Source of the DNA: Actinomycetes bacterium
GTDB lineage: Bacteria > Actinomycetota > Actinomycetes > Propionibacteriales > Propionibacteriaceae
Reading direction: 5' to 3'
Length of the DNA stretch: 9,681 nt
Assembly (NCBI GenBank): GCA_009785885.1
Contig: WQUE01000264.1
Span: forward strand, 1 to 9,681
In this document: piece by piece, positions 5,264-9,681 of the stretch
Layout: the number at the start of each line of letters is the position of its first letter
Numbering within the stretch: position 1 is the stretch's first letter
Position numbers and translations under genes: made by a program
Notes under the pieces: model-generated
Told to the model about the DNA's origin: nothing
Databases searched by the model: none
Seen by the model: the letters and a program-made list of their open reading frames with translations, nothing else

Positions 5264-8200
5264 TCACTCGGTGTGGGCCCCGTCCCGGCGCCTGCGCACG
5301 ATCACGAAGGCGATCAGGCCGACCGCCAGCACGAGGACGACCCCCGCCACGCCGTACAGCCAGGCGCGGGAGGTGACCGCGTTGCCGCCGGCCGGGATCT
5401 GGATCGGGAACAAGGTGTCCGTCGCGCAGCCGGCGGGCGCACAGATCCCGCCCGGCCCCGGCGTGACCGCGTTGGGCATGTGGGCGTCGCCCGTCCGCGG
5501 CTTGTTCGTGACCGCCTGGTAGGACACGGTGACCGTCGCGCCGGCCGGGAGGGGTCCCGACCAGGTGAGACGCTGCGCCGTCGCATCGAACGTCGCCCCG
5601 GCGGGCAGGCCCGCCACGTCGAGCGCCGCATTGTCCAGCACGCCGGACAGATCGTCGGTGAACGAGGCCGGATGCTCGGCCGTGAAGTCGGTCGGGCTGC
5701 TGTTCGTCAGCGTCACCGTCCACGTGACCCGGTCGCCCGGCTGGACGGCCGGCTTGTCCACCGTCTTGGCGAGCGTGAACCACCGCGTGGTCGTGTCCGT
5801 CGTGCATGTCTCGCCCGCGGCGCACACCCCGCCCGGCCCGGCGGTCGCCGTCGTCGGCAGGTCGCCGTCGCCGCTGCCAGGGCCGAGGACGACCGCCTGG
5901 ACCGACATCGTCACCTGCTTGCCTACCGCCACCGGCCCCGACCACGTGAGGTGCTTCGTCGCGGGATCGTACGTCGCCCCGGCCGGCAGACCCGCCAGGT
6001 TGAGCGTCGCGTCATCCGGGACGCCCGACAGGTCGACGGTGAACGATGCCGGATCGCCGGCGGTGTAGTCGACGCCGCCCGTGTTGGTGACGGTCACCGT
6101 CCACGTCACGGTCTCACCCGGCGCCGCGGTCGGCTTGTCGACCGCCGTGGACACCGTGAACCGTTGCACGGGCGTGGTCGTCGCACAGGTCGACACGGCC
6201 ACGCACACCCCGCTCCCACCAGGGGTGACGGCATTGCGAAGGCTGCCGTCGCCCAGGTCGGGGGCGTTGACGCGGGCCGCATACGACACGTCGATGATCT
6301 GCCCGGAGGCCAGCGCGCCGTGCCACGACAGGACCTTCCCGTCCAGGCTGACGCCGGTCGGCAGCGGGTCGACGAGGGCCGCATCGTCCAGCACACCGGA
6401 CAGGTCGTCGGTGAACCAGGCGAGGGTGTCACCGCTGTAGTCGATCGCGCTGGGGTTCGTCACGTGCACCGTCCAGGTCACGACCTCGCCCGGTTTCGCG
6501 CTCGCCACGTCCACGGACTTGAACACGGTGAACCACCCGGCCTTCGTGTCGGTGGCGCAGCCCACGGCCGCGTCGCACACCCCGGACGGGCCGGGGACGA
6601 CCGTGCTCGGCAGATCGCCGTTGCCCGTGAGCGGGTTCTCCACGATCGCCCGGTAGGCCATCGTGACCGTCTGGCCCTCCGGCACGGGTCCGGACCACGT
6701 GAGCACCTTCGTCGCCGGATCGAAGCTCGCACCGTCGGGCAGGGACGCGGTGTCCAGGGTCGCGTTGCCCAGCACGTCCGACAGGTCGACCGTGTAGGAC
6801 GCGGGCGCGCCGGCCGTGAAGTCGTCGCCGCCCGTGTTGGTGACCAACACCGTCCACCTCACCTCATCGCCCGGCCACACGACCGTGGCGGAGACCGTCT
6901 GCGACACGGCGAACCGGTGGATCGTGGTGAGCGTGGCGCACGTCGAGTCCTCGCTGCACGACCCGGCGGGGCCGGCTGTCACGATGTTCGTCAGGTGGGC
7001 CGGCCCGTTCGCCGTGGTGTTCACCAACGCCTTGTAGATCACGTCGACCGACATCCCACTTCCGAGCCGGCCGTTCCACGACAGCGTCTTCGAGGACGCG
7101 TCGATGCTCGCCCCGTCCGGCAGCGGCGTCTGCGGCACCGCCCCCGCGAGGACGCCCGACAGGTCGTCGCTGAACGACGCGTCCACGCCCGCCGAGCCCG
7201 TGCTGGTCACGTGGATCGTGTACGTCACCACGTCACCCGGGCCGACCACCGACTTGTCCGCCGACTTCGCGACCGTGAACGCGGCCGTGCCCGTCGACAC
7301 CGCGCACGCCCCCGCCGCCGCGCACGAACCGTACGTGCCCGGCACCACCGACGTCACCAGCGGCGTGTTCGTCGCCAGCGGGGAAACCACCGTCACCGTG
7401 AACGGCAAGCTCACCGTCGCACCCGGCGTCAACGGGCCGGACCACGACAGGGTCTTCGTCGCCGGATCGTAGGTCAGGCCCGCCGGCAGGGACGCGGTGT
7501 TCAGCGTGGCATCGTCCAGCACACCCGACAGGTCACTGGTCAGCGAACCGGTCACCGGTGTCGAACCCGGGTTGACGACGGTGATCGTGTACGTCACCGC
7601 ATCACCCGGGGAGGCGACCGTCCGATCGACCGACTCCCGCACCGTGAAGCCCCGGGTCGGAGTGGACGTCGCGCACGTCCCGGACGCCGCACACGAACCC
7701 GCCGCACCCGGCGTGACCACGTTGGTCAGCGTCGCCCCGGCCGCCACGGTCGCGTTCACCCTGGCCTTGTAGACGACATCCACCGCGGCACCCGCCGGGA
7801 CGTTCCCCGACCACGACAGGACGTTCCCGCTCATCGTCGCACCCGACGGCAACGCCGACGCCAACGCCGCCTTGTCCAGCACGCCCGACAGATCGTCGCT
7901 GAACGACGCCGCCACACTCGCCGAACCGGTGTTCACCACGTGCACCGTGTACGTCACCACATCGCCCGCGCCGGCGACCGACGGGTCCGCGGTCTTCGCG
8001 ACCGTGAACGCGGCCGTGTCCGTCGACACCGCGCACGCCCCCGCCGCCGCGCACGCGCCGTACGTGCCCGGCACGACCGAGGTCGCCAGCGGCGTGTTCG
8101 TCGCGAGCGGCGAATCGACCGTGACGTGGAACGGCAGCGTCACGACCTGGCCCGCCGTGAGCGGACCGCTCCACGACAGGGTCTTCGTCGCCGGATCGTA

Positions 8201-9681
8201 GGTCAGGCCCGCCGGCAGCGTCGCGGTGTCGAGCGTGGCATCGTCCAGCACGCCGGACAGGTCGCTGGTCAGCGAACCGGCCACCGGCGTCGAACCCGGG
8301 TTGACGACGGTGATCGTGTACGTCACGACGTCGCCCGGCGACGCGACCGGCTTGTCGACCGACTCCCGCACCGTGAATCCCCGGGTCGGGGTGGACGTTC
8401 CGCACGCCGCGGGCGAACTGCACGACCCGGGCGTGCCCGGCGTGACCACGTTCCTCAGCGTCGCCCCGGCCGGGAAACTCGCGTTCACCTTGGCCTTGTA
8501 GACGACATCCACCGCCGTACCCGCCGGCAGGTTCGCCGACCACGACAGCGTGTTGCCGTCCATCGTCGCACCCGACGGCAGCGCCGACGCCAGCGTCGCA
8601 TTGTTCAGCACGCCCGACAGATCGTCGGTGAACGACGCGTCGACCGCCGCCGAGCCCGTGTTCGCCACGTGCACCGTGTACGTCACCACATCACCGGCAC
8701 CGGCGACCGACGGGTCCGCGGTCTTCGCGACCGTGAACGCGGACGTATCCGTCGACACCGCGCACGCCCCCGCCGCCGCGCAGGCACCGTACGTGCCCGG
8801 CACCACGCTGGTCACCAGCGGCGTGTCCGTCGCCAGCGGCGCGTCCACCGTCACCGTGAACGGCAAGGTCACCGTCTCACCCGGCGTCAACGGGCCGGAC
8901 CACGACAGGGTCTTCGTCGCCGGATCGTAGGTCAGGCCGGACGGCAGCGACGCGGTGTTCAACGTCGCGTCGTCCAGCACACCCGACAGGTCACTGGTCA
9001 GCGAACCGGCCACCGGTGTCGAACCCGGGTTGACGACGGTGATCGTGTACGTCACCACATCACCCGGGGAGGCGACCGTCCGATCGACCGACTCACGCAC
9101 CGTGAAGCCCTGCGTCGGGGTGGACGTCGTCAACGACCCGCCCACCTCACGCGATCCCCCGTCGCCCGGCGTGACCACGTTCTTCAACGTGGCCCCGGCC
9201 GCAACCGGCGTGTTCACTTTCGCCTTGTAGACGACATCCACGGCGGTACCCGCCGGGACGTCCGCTGACCACGACAGCGTGTTGCCGTCCACCGTCGCAC
9301 CCGCGGGCAGCGACGACGACACCAGACTCGCGTCGTCGAGCACACCCGACAGATCATCGGTGAACGACGCGGCAACCGCCGCCGAACCGACGCTGGTCAC
9401 GTGCACCGTGTACGTCACCACATCGCCCGCACCCGCCACCGACGTGTCCACCGACTTCGCCACCGTGAACGCGGCCGTGTCCGTCGACACCGCGCACGCC
9501 CCCGCCGCCGCGCAGGCACCGTACGTGCCCGGCACGACCGACGTCACCAGCGGCGTGTTCGTCGCCAGCGGGGAATCCACCGTCACCGTGAACGGCAGCG
9601 TCACGACCTGGCCCGGCGTCAACGGGCCGGACCACGACAGGGTCTTCGTCGCCGGATCGTAGGTCAGGCCCGCCGGCAACG
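5264..9681 (-). CDS. Giant repetitive cell-surface protein with DUF11/isopeptide-type beta-sandwich repeats and a C-terminal membrane anchor (partial at right edge)
   Basis: 1471 residues are visible. The 5' end lies outside the window; the TTG at 9679 is an ordinary Leu of a repeat. The protein is built from a 70-residue partial repeat and eleven complete ones of 120-127 residues, each of the form FTVxKSVDxxxxxPGDxVTYT, SFTDDLSGVLDDA, LSWSG, LxNVVTPG, C-x5-C. This is the immunoglobulin-like DUF11/TIGR01451-type repeat of bacterial surface stalks. After the last repeat come LFPIQIPAGGNAVTSR, one hydrophobic helix of about 23 residues (AWLYGVAG to AFVIV) and RRRRDGAHTE. No LPxTG or LAxTG motif precedes the helix, so membrane anchoring is more likely than sortase attachment, although IPAGG sits where a sorting motif would. 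The role is inferred as an extended stalk or adhesin that holds a distal domain away from the cell. The signal peptide, any binding domain, the promoter and the full repeat number are outside the window. Confidence 0.9.
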   Translation of the reverse strand, partial: LPAGLTYDPATKTLSWSGPLTPGQVVTLPFTVTVDSPLATNTPLVTSVVPGTYGACAAAGACAVSTDTAAFTVAKSVDTSVAGAGDVVTYTVHVTSVGSAAVAASFTDDLSGVLDDASLVSSSLPAGATVDGNTLSWSADVPAGTAVDVVYKAKVNTPVAAGATLKNVVTPGDGGSREVGGSLTTSTPTQGFTVRESVDRTVASPGDVVTYTITVVNPGSTPVAGSLTSDLSGVLDDATLNTASLPSGLTYDPATKTLSWSGPLTPGETVTLPFTVTVDAPLATDTPLVTSVVPGTYGACAAAGACAVSTDTSAFTVAKTADPSVAGAGDVVTYTVHVANTGSAAVDASFTDDLSGVLNNATLASALPSGATMDGNTLSWSANLPAGTAVDVVYKAKVNASFPAGATLRNVVTPGTPGSCSSPAACGTSTPTRGFTVRESVDKPVASPGDVVTYTITVVNPGSTPVAGSLTSDLSGVLDDATLDTATLPAGLTYDPATKTLSWSGPLTAGQVVTLPFHVTVDSPLATNTPLATSVVPGTYGACAAAGACAVSTDTAAFTVAKTADPSVAGAGDVVTYTVHVVNTGSASVAASFSDDLSGVLDKAALASALPSGATMSGNVLSWSGNVPAGAAVDVVYKARVNATVAAGATLTNVVTPGAAGSCAASGTCATSTPTRGFTVRESVDRTVASPGDAVTYTITVVNPGSTPVTGSLTSDLSGVLDDATLNTASLPAGLTYDPATKTLSWSGPLTPGATVSLPFTVTVVSPLATNTPLVTSVVPGTYGSCAAAGACAVSTGTAAFTVAKSADKSVVGPGDVVTYTIHVTSTGSAGVDASFSDDLSGVLAGAVPQTPLPDGASIDASSKTLSWNGRLGSGMSVDVIYKALVNTTANGPAHLTNIVTAGPAGSCSEDSTCATLTTIHRFAVSQTVSATVVWPGDEVRWTVLVTNTGGDDFTAGAPASYTVDLSDVLGNATLDTASLPDGASFDPATKVLTWSGPVPEGQTVTMAYRAIVENPLTGNGDLPSTVVPGPSGVCDAAVGCATDTKAGWFTVFKSVDVASAKPGEVVTWTVHVTNPSAIDYSGDTLAWFTDDLSGVLDDAALVDPLPTGVSLDGKVLSWHGALASGQIIDVSYAARVNAPDLGDGSLRNAVTPGGSGVCVAVSTCATTTPVQRFTVSTAVDKPTAAPGETVTWTVTVTNTGGVDYTAGDPASFTVDLSGVPDDATLNLAGLPAGATYDPATKHLTWSGPVAVGKQVTMSVQAVVLGPGSGDGDLPTTATAGPGGVCAAGETCTTDTTTRWFTLAKTVDKPAVQPGDRVTWTVTLTNSSPTDFTAEHPASFTDDLSGVLDNAALDVAGLPAGATFDATAQRLTWSGPLPAGATVTVSYQAVTNKPRTGDAHMPNAVTPGPGGICAPAGCATDTLFPIQIPAGGNAVTSRAWLYGVAGVVLVLAVGLIAFVIVRRRRDGAHTE
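5414..7279 (-). repeat. Diverged membrane-proximal repeats of the surface-protein gene, units 7-11
   Basis: Unit 7 6914-7279 (122 residues), unit 8 6533-6913 (127), unit 9 6161-6532 (124), unit 10 5780-6160 (127), unit 11 5414-5779 (122). They keep the same fold marks and the alternation of two types (7, 9, 11 like A; 8, 10 like B). They differ clearly from each other and from units 1-6, with Trp replacing Tyr in the VTWT strand of units 9-11 and RWTV in unit 8. They appear to be the older part of the array. Confidence 0.88.
7280..9469 (-). repeat. Near-identical dimeric (A-B) tandem repeats in the surface-protein gene, units 1-6
   Basis: Complete units, numbered from the N-terminal side: unit 1 9107-9469 (121 residues, A), unit 2 8738-9106 (123, B), unit 3 8378-8737 (120, A), unit 4 8009-8377 (123, B), unit 5 7649-8008 (120, A), unit 6 7280-7648 (123, B). 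A units start FTVAK and B units FTVRESVD. The A-B pair is the real repeat unit, with periods of 732, 729 and 729 bp. A 67-base stretch at 7422-7488 recurs without change at 9612-9678. The partial unit at 9470-9681 is type B and continues the alternation past the edge. Confidence 0.93.

Noticed and set aside
3697..5376. 559-codon plus-strand frame and 460-codon minus-strand frame (3176-4558) within malQ
   Set aside because: Both are Arg-rich shadows of the GH77 gene, which carries all expected catalytic motifs.
5378..5413. LPxTG sortase motif
   Set aside because: The sequence before the membrane helix reads PIQIPAGGNA; no LPxTG, LAxTG or NPxT-like motif is present.
5273..9268. 1331-codon open frame on the plus strand, plus evenly spaced 90-127-codon plus-strand frames, opposite the surface-protein gene
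   Set aside because: They are Arg/His/Gly-rich or Ser/Thr/Pro-rich shadows created by GC-biased codons and the repeats of the real minus-strand gene; the even spacing just mirrors the repeat period.
7280..9681. CRISPR-like regular repetition
   Set aside because: The repeats are 729-732 bp coding units in one open frame, not short repeats with unique spacers.

Overview
The window is high-GC DNA with strongly GC-biased third codon positions. Long antisense shadow frames, several start codons sitting 6-7 nt below a TAnnnT hexamer (leaderless style), GTG starts and the protein families seen all point to an actinobacterium. The exact genus cannot be read from the sequence. No rRNA, tRNA, CRISPR array, transposase or integrase is visible.

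Left part (1-2673): the C-terminal end of an ATP-binding regulator with tandem winged-helix domains runs in from the left edge. It converges on a vapBC-type toxin-antitoxin pair on the minus strand. A gene-free stretch of about 370 bases (1473-1841) follows. Next comes a plus-strand gene that appears to join two HicB-like antitoxin repeats to a small Cys/His zinc-ribbon-like module. GC-rich hairpins without T-tracts fill the spacer after it.

Middle (2674-5263): a NimA-like flavin split-barrel protein (minus) and the 4-alpha-glucanotransferase MalQ (plus) diverge from an intergenic gap of 52 bp. MalQ is a housekeeping glycogen/maltodextrin enzyme with all three GH77 catalytic acids. A 17-bp perfect hairpin lies between malQ and the convergent gene on its right and could stop transcription from both sides.

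Right part (5264-9681): the C-terminal 1471 residues of a giant cell-surface protein on the minus strand, running off the right edge. It consists of eleven complete beta-sandwich repeats of about 120-127 residues plus a partial one, then one transmembrane helix and a basic tail. The repeats strictly alternate between two types. Every odd unit (counting from the first complete one) carries a Lys/Asp/Asn set, as expected for a self-formed isopeptide bond, and every even unit lacks all three. Almost every unit also ends in a C-x5-C (C-x4-C in the last) pair. The membrane-distal units are nearly identical at DNA level with a period of 729-732 bp, while the membrane-proximal ones have diverged. This array and the HicB/zinc-ribbon fusion are the most unusual items in the window.
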